64,000 bases of DNA, taken from assembly GCA_039815685.1 (NCBI GenBank), contig JBCBYV010000025.1:1-64000 (forward strand). Reading direction: 5' to 3'. Below the pieces are notes generated by a model. The model did not search any database and was not told the DNA's origin. It saw only the letters and a program-made list of their open reading frames with translations. Of the stretch, positions 8,076-15,979 are shown one piece after another (position 1 is the stretch's first letter; each line of letters starts with the position of its first letter). Source of the DNA: Thermohalobaculum sp039815685. GTDB lineage: Bacteria; Pseudomonadota; Alphaproteobacteria; Rhodobacterales; Rhodobacteraceae. The position numbers were made by a program, and so were the translations under genes.

Positions 8076-8900
8076 ATGAATGCGAAGACAGACAACATCC
8101 TGGAAATTGCCGATGTCGAGGTGGTTTACGACAACGTTATTGCAGCTTTGCATGACGTTACGCTCTCCGTACCGCGGGGCAGCATCGTGGCCCTTCTCGG
8201 CGGCAATGGCGCAGGCAAGAGCACGACGCTGAAATCGATCTCCACCATGCTGGCGAGCGAACGCGGCAAGGTGACAAGCGGCTCGGTCATCTACGACGGC
8301 GCACCGGTGAAGAACCAGACGCCCGCCGACATGGTTGGGCGCGGCCTCGTCCATGTTCTCGAAGGACGGCGTTGCTTTGGCCACCTGACCGTCGAGGAGA
8401 ACATCATCGCGGGTGCGTACTCCCGCAAGCTCTCGAAGACCGAGATCAAGGACGAGCTCGAGAAGATCTATGGCTACTTCAAGCGCCTGAAGGAACGGCG
8501 GAAGAGCCAGGCGGGCTACACCTCCGGCGGTGAACAGCAGATGGTCGCCGTGGCGCGCGCGATGATGGCAAAGCCGCGGATGCTGCTGCTTGACGAGCCC
8601 TCGATGGGTCTCGCCCCGCAGCTCGTCGCCGAAATCTTCAACATCGTCAAAGAACTTAACCAGAAGGAAGGCGTGAGCATCCTCCTGGCCGAGCAGAACA
8701 CGAACGTCGCACTCCGCAACGCTGACTACGGCTACATCATCGAGACCGGGCACGTGATGCTGCACGGCACGGCGCAGGAGCTCCTGAACGATGAGAAGGT
8801 GATGGAGCTCTATCTCGGCATCTCGAAGGAGGGCCGGAAGAACTTCCGCGATGTCCTGCGCGAGGAGAGCGAGACCCATGCCGGCCTTCACCACCACTGA
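8076..8900 (+). CDS. livF: Branched-chain amino acid ABC transporter ATP-binding protein (LivF-like)
   Basis: A 274-residue ABC ATPase. Walker A is GGNGAGKST, the signature is YTSGGEQQ (the usual LSGGQ is modified to TSGGE), and Walker B is MLLLDEPSMGL. The helical region and the final H-loop (AEQN) match LivF; the usual His after Walker B is a Gln here as in other LivF proteins. It would energise the LivHM permease at the inner membrane together with the next gene product. The C-terminal ~25 residues, after the usual LivF end, are a charged tail ending in HHH. Confidence 0.88.
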   Translation: MNAKTDNILEIADVEVVYDNVIAALHDVTLSVPRGSIVALLGGNGAGKSTTLKSISTMLASERGKVTSGSVIYDGAPVKNQTPADMVGRGLVHVLEGRRCFGHLTVEENIIAGAYSRKLSKTEIKDELEKIYGYFKRLKERRKSQAGYTSGGEQQMVAVARAMMAKPRMLLLDEPSMGLAPQLVAEIFNIVKELNQKEGVSILLAEQNTNVALRNADYGYIIETGHVMLHGTAQELLNDEKVMELYLGISKEGRKNFRDVLREESETHAGLHHH

Positions 8901-8935
8901 GCGTACGTTCCCCTGACAAGAAGACATCGAGAAAC

Positions 8936-9733
8936 ATGACGCAGGCGCGAACCTTCCCGATCGGCGACCCCATCCTTGAGGTGAAAGACATCTCCTTGAG
9001 CTTCGGTGGCGTCAAAGCAATCACCAGCAGCTCCTTCAGTGTGCTGCAGCACGAGATCAAGGCGATCATCGGCCCGAACGGTGCCGGTAAGAGCTCGATG
9101 CTGAACTGTATCAACGGCATCTACAAACCGCAGGAAGGCAGCATCGCCTTCAAGGGCGAGGTGCTGGAGAAGATCAGCCCGAACTCCATTGCACAGAAGG
9201 GCGTGTCCCGCACCTTCCAGAACCTCGCGCTCTTCAAGCGCATGTCGGTGCTCGACAACATTCTCGTCGGACGCAAGCTGCACATGAATGCGAACTTTCT
9301 CGAGGTCGCCTTCCAGCTGCCGAAGGCGCAGGCGGAGGAGCGCGAGAACCGCGAGCGGTGCGAGGAGATCGTCGAGTTCCTGGAGATCGAGGACATCCGC
9401 GACACACCAGTCGGCAAGCTCCCTTACGGTCTGCAGAAGAAGGTCGAGCTAGGCCGGGCGCTCGCGACGGAGGCCGAAGTCCTGCTGCTCGACGAGCCCA
9501 TGGCGGGAATGAACGTCGAGGAGAAGCGCGAGATGTGCCGCTTCATCCTCAAGGTGAACGACGAACTCGGCACGACGATGGTGCTGATCGAGCACGACAT
9601 GGGCGTGGTGATGGACATCTCCGACACCGTCGTCGTGCTGGATTACGGGAAGATCATCGCCGACGGACCGCCCGACGAGGTGCGGAGCAACCAGGACGTG
9701 ATCGACGCCTACCTCGGAGTGGCCCATGACTGA
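8936..9733 (+). CDS. livG: Branched-chain amino acid ABC transporter ATP-binding protein (LivG-like)
   Basis: A 265-residue ABC ATPase with Walker A GPNGAGKSS, LivG-type GVSRTFQNLALFKRMSV after it, a degenerate signature LPYGLQKKVELGRAL and Walker B VLLLDEPMAGMN, with the H-loop IEHDMGVVMDI. Partner ATPase of the LivF-like protein upstream. It overlaps the start of the livH-like gene by 8 bases, so the two are probably translationally coupled. Confidence 0.88.
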   Translation: MTQARTFPIGDPILEVKDISLSFGGVKAITSSSFSVLQHEIKAIIGPNGAGKSSMLNCINGIYKPQEGSIAFKGEVLEKISPNSIAQKGVSRTFQNLALFKRMSVLDNILVGRKLHMNANFLEVAFQLPKAQAEERENRERCEEIVEFLEIEDIRDTPVGKLPYGLQKKVELGRALATEAEVLLLDEPMAGMNVEEKREMCRFILKVNDELGTTMVLIEHDMGVVMDISDTVVVLDYGKIIADGPPDEVRSNQDVIDAYLGVAHD

Positions 9734-10628
9734 ATTCCTGTTCTTTATCGAGGTCGTCGTCGCCGGTCTTCTGGCTGGCACGATGTACTCGCTCGTCGCC
9801 CTGGGCTTCGTGCTGATCTACAAGGCGTCCTCGACCTTCAACTTCGCCCAGGGTGCGATGGTGTTCTTCGCCGTCCTCTCCTTCGTGGGCTTCATGGAGT
9901 TGGGAATACCCTTTGTGCTGGCGTTCTTCGTCACCATCCTGCTCATGGCCTTTGTCGGCTTCTGTACCGAGCGGCTGGTGCTGAAGCCGCTGATGAACCA
10001 GAGCGAAGATACCCTGCTGATGGCGACCATCGGCCTCGGCTTCGTGCTCGAAGGGCTGGCGCAGGCTGCCTGGGGCGTCGAGGTGCGGCGGCTCGATCTC
10101 GGCATCGGCGACTTCCCGATCCCGTGGATCATCGACAGCACTGGTCTCTTCATCAGTGCGCTGGACCTCACCGCGGGTCTCGTGGCGGCGGGGATGATCA
10201 TCGGCCTCGCGCTCCTCTTCAAGTACACCAAGATGGGGCTCGGCCTGCGGGCGGTGGCGGACGACCCGGGGGCGGCGAGCTCCATCGGCATCCCCCTGCC
10301 CGCCATCATGCTGATGGTGTGGTCCGCTGCGGGTGTCGTCGCTCTCGTCGCGGGTATGATGTGGGGCGCGCGTGCCGGCGTGCAGTTCGCACTTGTGGAC
10401 CTCGCGCTGAAGGCGCTTCCTGTGCTGATCATCGGTGGCTTTTCGTCGATCCCGGGCGCGATCGTGGGCGGGCTGATCATCGGGGCCAGCGAAAAGGTCC
10501 TCGAGGTCTATGTCGGACCGTTTTTCGGCGGCGCCATCGAGGGCTGGGCGCCCTTCGTCCTGGCGATCTTCTTCCTGCTCTACAGACCAGAAGGTCTGTT
10601 CGGCGAGAAGATCATCCGAAGAGTTTAG
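9726..10628 (+). CDS. livH: Branched-chain amino acid ABC transporter permease (LivH-like)
   Basis: A 300-residue integral membrane protein with about eight hydrophobic segments. It starts with the typical LivH pattern: a first helix, then GTMYSLVALGFVLIYKASST and FAQGAMVFF. The ADDPGAASSIGI loop corresponds to the cytoplasmic coupling region that contacts the ATPases. Start overlaps the livG stop by 8 bases. Confidence 0.9.
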   Translation: MTEFLFFIEVVVAGLLAGTMYSLVALGFVLIYKASSTFNFAQGAMVFFAVLSFVGFMELGIPFVLAFFVTILLMAFVGFCTERLVLKPLMNQSEDTLLMATIGLGFVLEGLAQAAWGVEVRRLDLGIGDFPIPWIIDSTGLFISALDLTAGLVAAGMIIGLALLFKYTKMGLGLRAVADDPGAASSIGIPLPAIMLMVWSAAGVVALVAGMMWGARAGVQFALVDLALKALPVLIIGGFSSIPGAIVGGLIIGASEKVLEVYVGPFFGGAIEGWAPFVLAIFFLLYRPEGLFGEKIIRRV

Positions 10629-10640
10629 GAGGGGAACGAG

Positions 10641-11705
10641 ATGCGCGCGAAACCCGTCTTTCTTGGCTATTCCGTCGGCGACATCATCGGCTTCATCGTC
10701 ATCATGGCGATCGGCTTTGCTGCCGTGCCGATGCTGGTGCAGTCCGACTACTGGTATGCGTCGATCCTGATCCCCTGGCTCTGTCTGGCGCTCGCCGCCA
10801 TCGGGCAGCAGATCGTCATGGGCTATGCAGGCCAGCTTGCGGTTGGTGCGGCAGGCTTCATGGCGGCAGGCGCCTTCGCCTGCTACAACCTGATCCTGCG
10901 CATTCCGGACATCCCGTTCTTCATCGCCCTCATGCTCTCGGGCGTGATCGCGGCCGGCTTCGGGATCCTTTTCGGTCTTCCAAGCCTGAGGGTGCGCGGC
11001 ATTTACCTCATGGTGGCGACCCTTGCGTCGCAGTTCTTCATCATCTGGATGATCGACAAGTTCGGCTGGTTCAAGAACTACGACACCTCGGGCATCATCA
11101 CCGCCCAGGACATCGTCATCTTCGGCAAGCCCTTCACCTCGCCGCTCGAGATGTACCTCGTCGTGGCCTTCGTGGTGACGATCCTGACGATCCTCGCGAT
11201 CAACATGGCGCGCGGCAGCACCGGCCGGAACTGGATGGCCGTGCGGGACATGGACATTGCCGCTGAGTCCATGGGCATCTCGCTCCTGAAGACGAAGCTG
11301 CAGGCTTTCGCGATCAGCGCCTTCTTCTGTGGCGTCGCTGGTGCGCTCTTCGCCTTCACTTACCTCAAGTCGATGGAGCCGGTGGCGTTCGACATCAAGC
11401 TCTCCTTCCGGATCCTCTTCATGGTGATCCTTGGCGGGCTCGGCACGATCAGCGGTGCCTTCATCGGGGCGGCGTTTATCCTGCTCTTCCCGGTGCTCCT
11501 GAACAGCATCGGCAACAACCTCTTCCACGGGGCGATCGACGCGACAATCATCTCCTCGATCGAGCTTGTGGTTTTCGGCGTGCTGATCATCGTCTTCATG
11601 ATCTATGAGCCGCTGGGGATGGCGAAGCTGCTGGAGAACCTCAAACAGCGGGTCTTCTCCTTCACACCGAAGAAGAGCGCACCGCGCACGAGCAAGACGG
11701 CATAG
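10641..11705 (+). CDS. livM: Branched-chain amino acid ABC transporter permease (LivM-like)
   Basis: A 354-residue permease with about nine membrane segments. YAGQLAVGAAGFMAAGAF and the later RDMDIAAESMGISLLKTK coupling loop are typical of LivM. AGGAGGGGAAC-type purines precede the ATG, 12 bases after livH. It is the last gene of the operon, followed by a strong hairpin at 11785-11817. The final ~30 residues are basic and cytoplasmic. Confidence 0.9.
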   Translation: MRAKPVFLGYSVGDIIGFIVIMAIGFAAVPMLVQSDYWYASILIPWLCLALAAIGQQIVMGYAGQLAVGAAGFMAAGAFACYNLILRIPDIPFFIALMLSGVIAAGFGILFGLPSLRVRGIYLMVATLASQFFIIWMIDKFGWFKNYDTSGIITAQDIVIFGKPFTSPLEMYLVVAFVVTILTILAINMARGSTGRNWMAVRDMDIAAESMGISLLKTKLQAFAISAFFCGVAGALFAFTYLKSMEPVAFDIKLSFRILFMVILGGLGTISGAFIGAAFILLFPVLLNSIGNNLFHGAIDATIISSIELVVFGVLIIVFMIYEPLGMAKLLENLKQRVFSFTPKKSAPRTSKTA

Positions 11706-11784
11706 GGCTGCCGCCGGTCGGCCAGGATCTGACCGGCGCGCCTGCTCTCTGCCGCGGATCTCATGGAGCTCTGCAAGGACAATG

Positions 11785-11817
11785 CAGCGCCGCAGCGGTA
11801 ACCCCGCTGCGGCGCTG
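11785..11817 (+). terminator. Terminator hairpin of the liv-type operon
   Basis: A perfect 14-bp inverted repeat, CAGCGCCGCAGCGG (11785-11798) pairing with 11804-11817, with a 5-base loop. The downstream T-run is poor (ATCTTT). It lies between the convergent livM and AHSA1 genes and could serve both directions. Confidence 0.65.
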
Positions 11818-11863
11818 ATCTTTCGAGGGCGGGGCCAGGGCAGTCGCGTCCCCGCGGGCAGCT

Positions 11864-12328
11864 TCACCCGCTGGCGGCCATCCCTTCCATCCGGTCGAGC
11901 GACTGCTCCCAGCCCTCGCGGAACGCATCGGGGGTGTAGAGGATGCGGCGGTGGTTGATCGTCACCCGGCAGCCTTTGGCGGACGGTTCGAACTGCACCT
12001 CCAACTCCGTCTCGTTGCCAAGCGCGCCATCCGGCGCCTCGTAGGTCCAGGTCATCAACAGGCGGCGGGCTGGCTCGACTGCCCTGACGGTGCCAAGGAT
12101 GCGGAAGACCTCGCCAGCCGGGTTCCTGGCGCGGGCATGCCAATGGCCGCCCTCGACAGCCTCGAAGGTCATGTCGATATTGGTCATGTCGTCCTTGCCG
12201 AACCATCGCATCATCGCCTGCGGGTCGGTCCAGAGCGCGAAGACCCGCTCAGGGCTCGCCGCGATATCACGGCTTGTCGTCACGGTCTGCGCCACGGGCG
12301 TTGCCGTCTCGGTCGTCATCGTCGTCAT
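11864..12328 (-). CDS. SRPBCC/AHSA1 (Activator of Hsp90 ATPase-like) domain protein
   Basis: A 154-residue single-domain protein of the AHSA1-like START/SRPBCC fold: SRDIAASPERVFALWTDPQ at the start, then WFGKDDM, a central strand block, and the C-terminal helix with GWEQSLDRMEGM. Such proteins paired with ArsR regulators are common and mostly uncharacterised; they bind hydrophobic ligands. The ATG at 12328 was chosen because it begins a normal AHSA1 length and overlaps the end of the ArsR gene by ~60 bases; the frame continues upstream within arsR. Confidence 0.8.
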   Translation of the reverse strand: MTTMTTETATPVAQTVTTSRDIAASPERVFALWTDPQAMMRWFGKDDMTNIDMTFEAVEGGHWHARARNPAGEVFRILGTVRAVEPARRLLMTWTYEAPDGALGNETELEVQFEPSAKGCRVTINHRRILYTPDAFREGWEQSLDRMEGMAASG

Positions 12329-12659
12329 GGGGGCTCTCCTCGGCCATCTCCTGTATCCGATCGAGCGCCGCCTCCCAGAAGCCGCGGTAGTCCGAGAGCC
12401 AGTCATCGAGCGGGCGCAGGCCCGCCGGTTCGAGCTCGCAGACCCGTTCGCGACCGCGGGCGCGGCGCCGGATCAGGCCAGCGTTCTCGAGAATGCCCAG
12501 ATGCTTGGTGACGCCCGGTTGAGACAACGGCAAGCGCTCCACAAGCCGGCCCACGGTGAGCGGTTCGGCCCGCAACCAGGCGAGGATCTGCCGCCGATGC
12601 GGATCGGCCAGGGCGGCAAAAAGCGGCGAAGGATCGAGAACGTGGTCCATAAGAATCAT
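12267..12659 (-). CDS. ArsR-family winged-helix transcriptional regulator
   Basis: A 130-residue regulator. ALADPHRRQILAWL and LPLSQPGVTKHLGILENAGL are the classic ArsR winged-helix, followed by the wing RRRARGRERVCEL. There is no cysteine metal-binding motif, so it belongs to the metal-independent subgroup often paired with AHSA1 proteins. A second ATG at 12650 is equally plausible as the start. The acidic/Asp-rich tail overlaps the next gene. The AT-rich palindrome just upstream may be its own operator. Confidence 0.85.
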   Translation of the reverse strand: MILMDHVLDPSPLFAALADPHRRQILAWLRAEPLTVGRLVERLPLSQPGVTKHLGILENAGLIRRRARGRERVCELEPAGLRPLDDWLSDYRGFWEAALDRIQEMAEESPHDDDDDRDGNARGADRDDKP

Positions 12660-12669
12660 ATACCTATTT

Positions 12670-12681
12670 ATTTATATAAAT
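12670..12681. promoter_or_regulatory. AT-rich palindrome upstream of the arsR-type gene
   Basis: ATTTATATAAAT is a perfect 12-base palindrome in an unusually AT-rich island (12648-12695) 11 bases upstream of the ArsR start. Position and symmetry fit a promoter -10 region overlapped by an autoregulatory ArsR operator. Confidence 0.4.
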
Positions 12682-12687
12682 TACAAG

Positions 12688-13635
12688 CTATATGTCGTCG
12701 CGAGATGTCCTTTCGCCGGCAGACTGCTCTGTCGTGCCCAGAGCATCAGCGAGGCGGGTTTGGGCGGAGCCGGGGCGGAGCGGTTTCGGCTGGTTCTCCG
12801 CGGGAGCCCAGCCCGTGAGGTAGACAAGCTCGATCTCCGCCCCCACGCGACCATCCGCCAGACGCTCCGTCTCCCCGTAGATCTCGACGGCCCGCTCGAG
12901 AACGGCGCGGCGGGTGAAATGGCGGAGCCGGCCGGCGAGGATGTTCGTCTCCCCCATCGCGCGCAGATCGCGCATCAGATGCCAGCCGCTCTCGTAGCTG
13001 AGCGAGAGACGCTCGCTATCCGCAACCGGCATGGTTAGCCCTGCACGTTGCAGGAGACTGCCGAGGTCGCGGATCTCGCCCATGGGCGAGACCCTGGGAC
13101 TGAGCCCGCCCGTCACTTCAGCCTCCGCCATGGTGAGGGCCGAGCGCAGCGCGGCTAGCGTCTGCCCTCCGGGAAGGACGGCGAGGAGGAGACCGTCGGG
13201 ACTAAGTGCGAGGCGCAGTTGCACGAGGTGGCCGACCGGATCCTCGAGCCAGTGGAGAAGCCCTGCAGACAGCGCAAGATCCGCCGAGGCACGCGCGAAG
13301 GGCAGTGTCTCCCCCTCCCAGGCACGCGGCTGCGCGTTCGGCAGCCGGCGCGCCGCCGCGGTCAGCATACCCGGCGACGGGTCGGTCATGGTGAGCCCGG
13401 CGCCGCCATCGGTCATCGCCATCGGCAGCGCCTCGGCAACCGCGCCAGCACCGGTGCCCGCCAGTACGACGGTCGGGAACGACCGGGTCACATCGCTCAG
13501 ACGCTCGGCAAGGCCCAGCGCCGCGCGGCGCATCAGAAAGTCCCCGCCGCCTTCATACCCCGCCCTCAGCGCCCGCTCGCGCGTTGCAATCTGCGCCTTT
13601 GCATCGAAAAGGCGGGGCGTCTCTTGTACTTCCAT
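12688..13635 (-). CDS. SAM-dependent methyltransferase, BioC/NDUFAF5-like
   Basis: A 315-residue class-I methyltransferase. The glycine-rich motif I is VVLAGTGAGAVAEALP, followed by LTMTDPSPGML and the motif SAGLLHWLEDPVGHL. The N-terminal LFDAKAQIATRERAL resembles the RxxxxRxRA start of the NDUFAF5/C20orf7 family, which hydroxylates or methylates a complex I subunit. In bacteria these are usually called BioC-like. The ~40 residues at the C-terminus are low-complexity. It is divergent from comF. Confidence 0.75.
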   Translation of the reverse strand: MEVQETPRLFDAKAQIATRERALRAGYEGGGDFLMRRAALGLAERLSDVTRSFPTVVLAGTGAGAVAEALPMAMTDGGAGLTMTDPSPGMLTAAARRLPNAQPRAWEGETLPFARASADLALSAGLLHWLEDPVGHLVQLRLALSPDGLLLAVLPGGQTLAALRSALTMAEAEVTGGLSPRVSPMGEIRDLGSLLQRAGLTMPVADSERLSLSYESGWHLMRDLRAMGETNILAGRLRHFTRRAVLERAVEIYGETERLADGRVGAEIELVYLTGWAPAENQPKPLRPGSAQTRLADALGTTEQSAGERTSRDDI

Positions 13636-13691
13636 ACTCTAGTCGGTGACACTTCGGCGGAGTTACCGCAAGGCGTTGAAAGGGCGCGTGG

Positions 13692-14570
13692 ATGGCGGCG
13701 AGCGAGGAGACTTTGGAGAGCAGGATTGCAGCACCGGTACGCTGGCTCGGCCCGACCGTGAGGGGAGCCCGGGATCTGCTGTTCCCGCCTGAATGCCCGG
13801 CCTGCGGCGCGGATGTCGCGGCCGCAGAGGGGCTCTGTGCTTCCTGCTTCGCCGATTGCACCTTTCTGGCGGGCCCGTGCTGCCGCCAGTGCGGGCGGCC
13901 CGAGCCTCGGCTCAGCGCGCCGGATCCGGATCATCGCTGCGACGATTGCGTGGCGAGCGAGCCCGCGTGGGAGCGCGGCGTGGCCGTGGCGCTCTATGGT
14001 GGCGTGGTACGAAAGCTCGTGCTCGCGCTCAAGCACGGCGACCGGCTCGACACCGTTCCGCTGATGGCGGGTTGGATGCACCGGGCGGGGCGTGGGCTTC
14101 TCGCGGAGGCGGATTTCATCGTGCCCGTCCCGCTGCATTGGACACGACGGCTGAAGCGTCGGTTCAACCAGTCGGCGGAGCTTGCGCGCGCCGTTGCCGG
14201 GCACGCCGCGGGCGAACCGGGTGCCACAGTCTTTGCGCCGGACCTCCTCAGACGGGTGCGGCGCACGCCGAGCCAGGAGGGACGGGACCGTGCGGCACGG
14301 CGGGCCAATCTCGACGGCGCCATTGCGGCCGCTCCCTACGCCTCGGCCCGGTTGAGCGGGGCGCGGGTGGTACTGGTGGACGACGTCATGACCTCGGGCG
14401 CTACGTTGGATGCAGCGGCCCGGGCGTTGCGCGCAGCCGGGGCCGCCCGTGTTGACGCGCTCGTGATGGCGCTGGCGCAGGGCGGGAGCGACGCCTATTT
14501 CCCGCCCTTGTCCAATGGGGAGGCGGATGGGGCGGCATCGACTGCCGGCCGCGGAGGAGAGATGACATGA
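13692..14570 (+). CDS. comF: ComF family phosphoribosyltransferase-like protein
   Basis: A 292-residue ComF/GntX protein. Four cysteine pairs near residues 32-80 (CPAC, CASC, CCRQC, CDDC) form a zinc-ribbon region. The PRPP-binding signature VVLVDDVMTSGAT lies near residue 220. ComF proteins take part in DNA uptake in competent species; in most alphaproteobacteria the role is unproven. Overlaps the glutaredoxin start by ATGA. Confidence 0.88.
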   Translation: MAASEETLESRIAAPVRWLGPTVRGARDLLFPPECPACGADVAAAEGLCASCFADCTFLAGPCCRQCGRPEPRLSAPDPDHRCDDCVASEPAWERGVAVALYGGVVRKLVLALKHGDRLDTVPLMAGWMHRAGRGLLAEADFIVPVPLHWTRRLKRRFNQSAELARAVAGHAAGEPGATVFAPDLLRRVRRTPSQEGRDRAARRANLDGAIAAAPYASARLSGARVVLVDDVMTSGATLDAAARALRAAGAARVDALVMALAQGGSDAYFPPLSNGEADGAASTAGRGGEMT

Positions 14571-14851
14571 GCAGCACACCGAACGGCGCGGCGAGCGTCG
14601 AGATCTATACGAGCCCGCTTTGCCCCTACTGCACGATGGCCAAGCGCCTCCTGAAGCAGAAGGGCGTCGGCTATAGCGAGACCAATGTGATGGGGAACCG
14701 TTCGGCCAAAGGCGAGATGATGCAACGCGCAAACGGGCGGCATACGGTGCCGCAGATCTTCATCGACGGGGTACATGTGGGTGGCTGCGACGAGCTCTAC
14801 GCGCTCGACGACGCCGGCAAGCTCGACCCGATGCTGAAGGGCGCTGCCTGA
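14567..14851 (+). CDS. grxC: Glutaredoxin 3
   Basis: A 94-residue dithiol glutaredoxin with the CPYC active site at residues 19-22, the glutathione-binding TVP motif (HTVPQIFI) and GGCDEL. It reduces disulfides and mixed glutathione disulfides in the cytoplasm. Start overlaps the comF stop (ATGA) and the nitrilase-type gene follows after two bases, so the three form an operon. Confidence 0.92.
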   Translation: MSSTPNGAASVEIYTSPLCPYCTMAKRLLKQKGVGYSETNVMGNRSAKGEMMQRANGRHTVPQIFIDGVHVGGCDELYALDDAGKLDPMLKGAA

Positions 14852-14853
14852 CG

Positions 14854-15726
14854 ATGGCGGCGGCGGATCGTTCGGACGAGCCTTTGCGCGTCGCGCTGGT
14901 GCAGCTCAATGCGTCGGACGATCCGGCTGAGAACCTTGAGGTGACCGAGGGGTATGTTCGCGCGGCAGCGGCGGGAGGCGCAGAGCTTGTCGTCACGCCC
15001 GAGGTCACGAACATCATGTCCTCGAGCAGGACGCATCAGGACGCGGTGCTGACGACCGAGGCCGAGGATCCGACGCTCGCCCGCCTTTGCGCCGTCGCCG
15101 CGGAGACCGGGATCACGCTGGTGATCGGAAGCCTCGCGCTGAAGGAGCCGTCGGGCGAGGACACGCGCTTCGTCAACCGACAGTTCGTGATCGGGCCGGA
15201 TGGGGCGATCGGGGCACGCTACGACAAGATCCACATGTTCGACGTCGAGCTTGGCGACGGTGAGAGCTACCGCGAGAGCGCGTCGTTCAGGCCGGGTGAC
15301 GCGGCAGTGGTGTTAGAGACCGAGCGGGCGCGGCTCGGCATGGGTATCTGCTACGACATGCGCTTCGCGGCACTCTATCGCGCACTGGCCGAAGCCGGGG
15401 CGGAGATCCTGCTCGCACCCGCGGCCTTTACCGTGCCGACGGGGCGGGCCCATTGGGAGGTGCTGCTGCGTGCCCGCGCCATCGAGACCGGCAGTTTCGT
15501 GCTGGCCGCAGCCCAGACCGGGCGGCATCGCGCGAGCCGGGGACAGGAGCGCGCGACTTGGGGCCATAGTCTGGCCGTGGCGCCGTGGGGCGAGATCCTA
15601 GCCGATGGCGGAGAGGCGCCGGGGGTGACGTTCGCCGATCTCGATCTTGCAGCGGTCGCTGATGCCCGTGGCCGCGTGCCGACCCTTGCAAACGCGCGCC
15701 GCTTCGCACCGCCTATGGGTGCTTGA
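14854..15726 (+). CDS. Carbon-nitrogen hydrolase (Nit-type amidase, probably deaminated-glutathione amidase)
   Basis: A 290-residue nitrilase-superfamily hydrolase. The catalytic triad is visible as E50 (VVTPEVTNIM), K125 (YDKIHMFDV) and C166 (MGICYDMRF). The YDKIHMFDVEL block and the position next to glutaredoxin fit the Nit1 branch, which removes deaminated glutathione formed by transaminases. This substrate is inferred from similarity and context, not shown by the sequence. Confidence 0.85.
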   Translation: MAAADRSDEPLRVALVQLNASDDPAENLEVTEGYVRAAAAGGAELVVTPEVTNIMSSSRTHQDAVLTTEAEDPTLARLCAVAAETGITLVIGSLALKEPSGEDTRFVNRQFVIGPDGAIGARYDKIHMFDVELGDGESYRESASFRPGDAAVVLETERARLGMGICYDMRFAALYRALAEAGAEILLAPAAFTVPTGRAHWEVLLRARAIETGSFVLAAAQTGRHRASRGQERATWGHSLAVAPWGEILADGGEAPGVTFADLDLAAVADARGRVPTLANARRFAPPMGA

Positions 15727-15880
15727 GGGAAACGGTATCCCGGCTGGTCGCCGGGATCGGTTCTTCCGGGATCTCTGTTGTGCCGAGATCGCAGTGCTTT
15801 TCCGCGGTGTCGCGCTGCTACATTCAGCGTGATCAGGGGGCTGGGGAGGAGCCTTGGGGGCTCCTTCTCGAGCGTCTTTC

Positions 15881-15963
15881 CGAAGAATGGGCCGCGTCAA
15901 GGACGCGCCTTGCGCGCCGGCTCTGCCGGTGGCTGCGCCATCCTTGACCCGGCCCATCCTTCG
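15881..15963. repeat. Long imperfect inverted repeat between convergent genes
   Basis: The arm at 15881-15903 (beginning CGAAGAATGGGCCGCG) matches the reverse complement of 15941-15963 at 21 of 23 positions, with a 37-base loop that is itself GC-rich and partly self-complementary. It sits between two convergent genes and could act as a two-way terminator, or be a copy of a dispersed intergenic palindromic element. Confidence 0.7.
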
Positions 15964-15979
15964 GGCAGTGGCCAACATT

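Noticed and set aside
9654..12206. 850-codon open frame on the minus strand across the liv permease genes
   Set aside because: It is antisense to livH and livM, which are clear membrane proteins. The reading is extremely His/Asp/Glu/Arg-rich, typical of the reverse frame of GC-rich membrane-protein genes, and has no domain.
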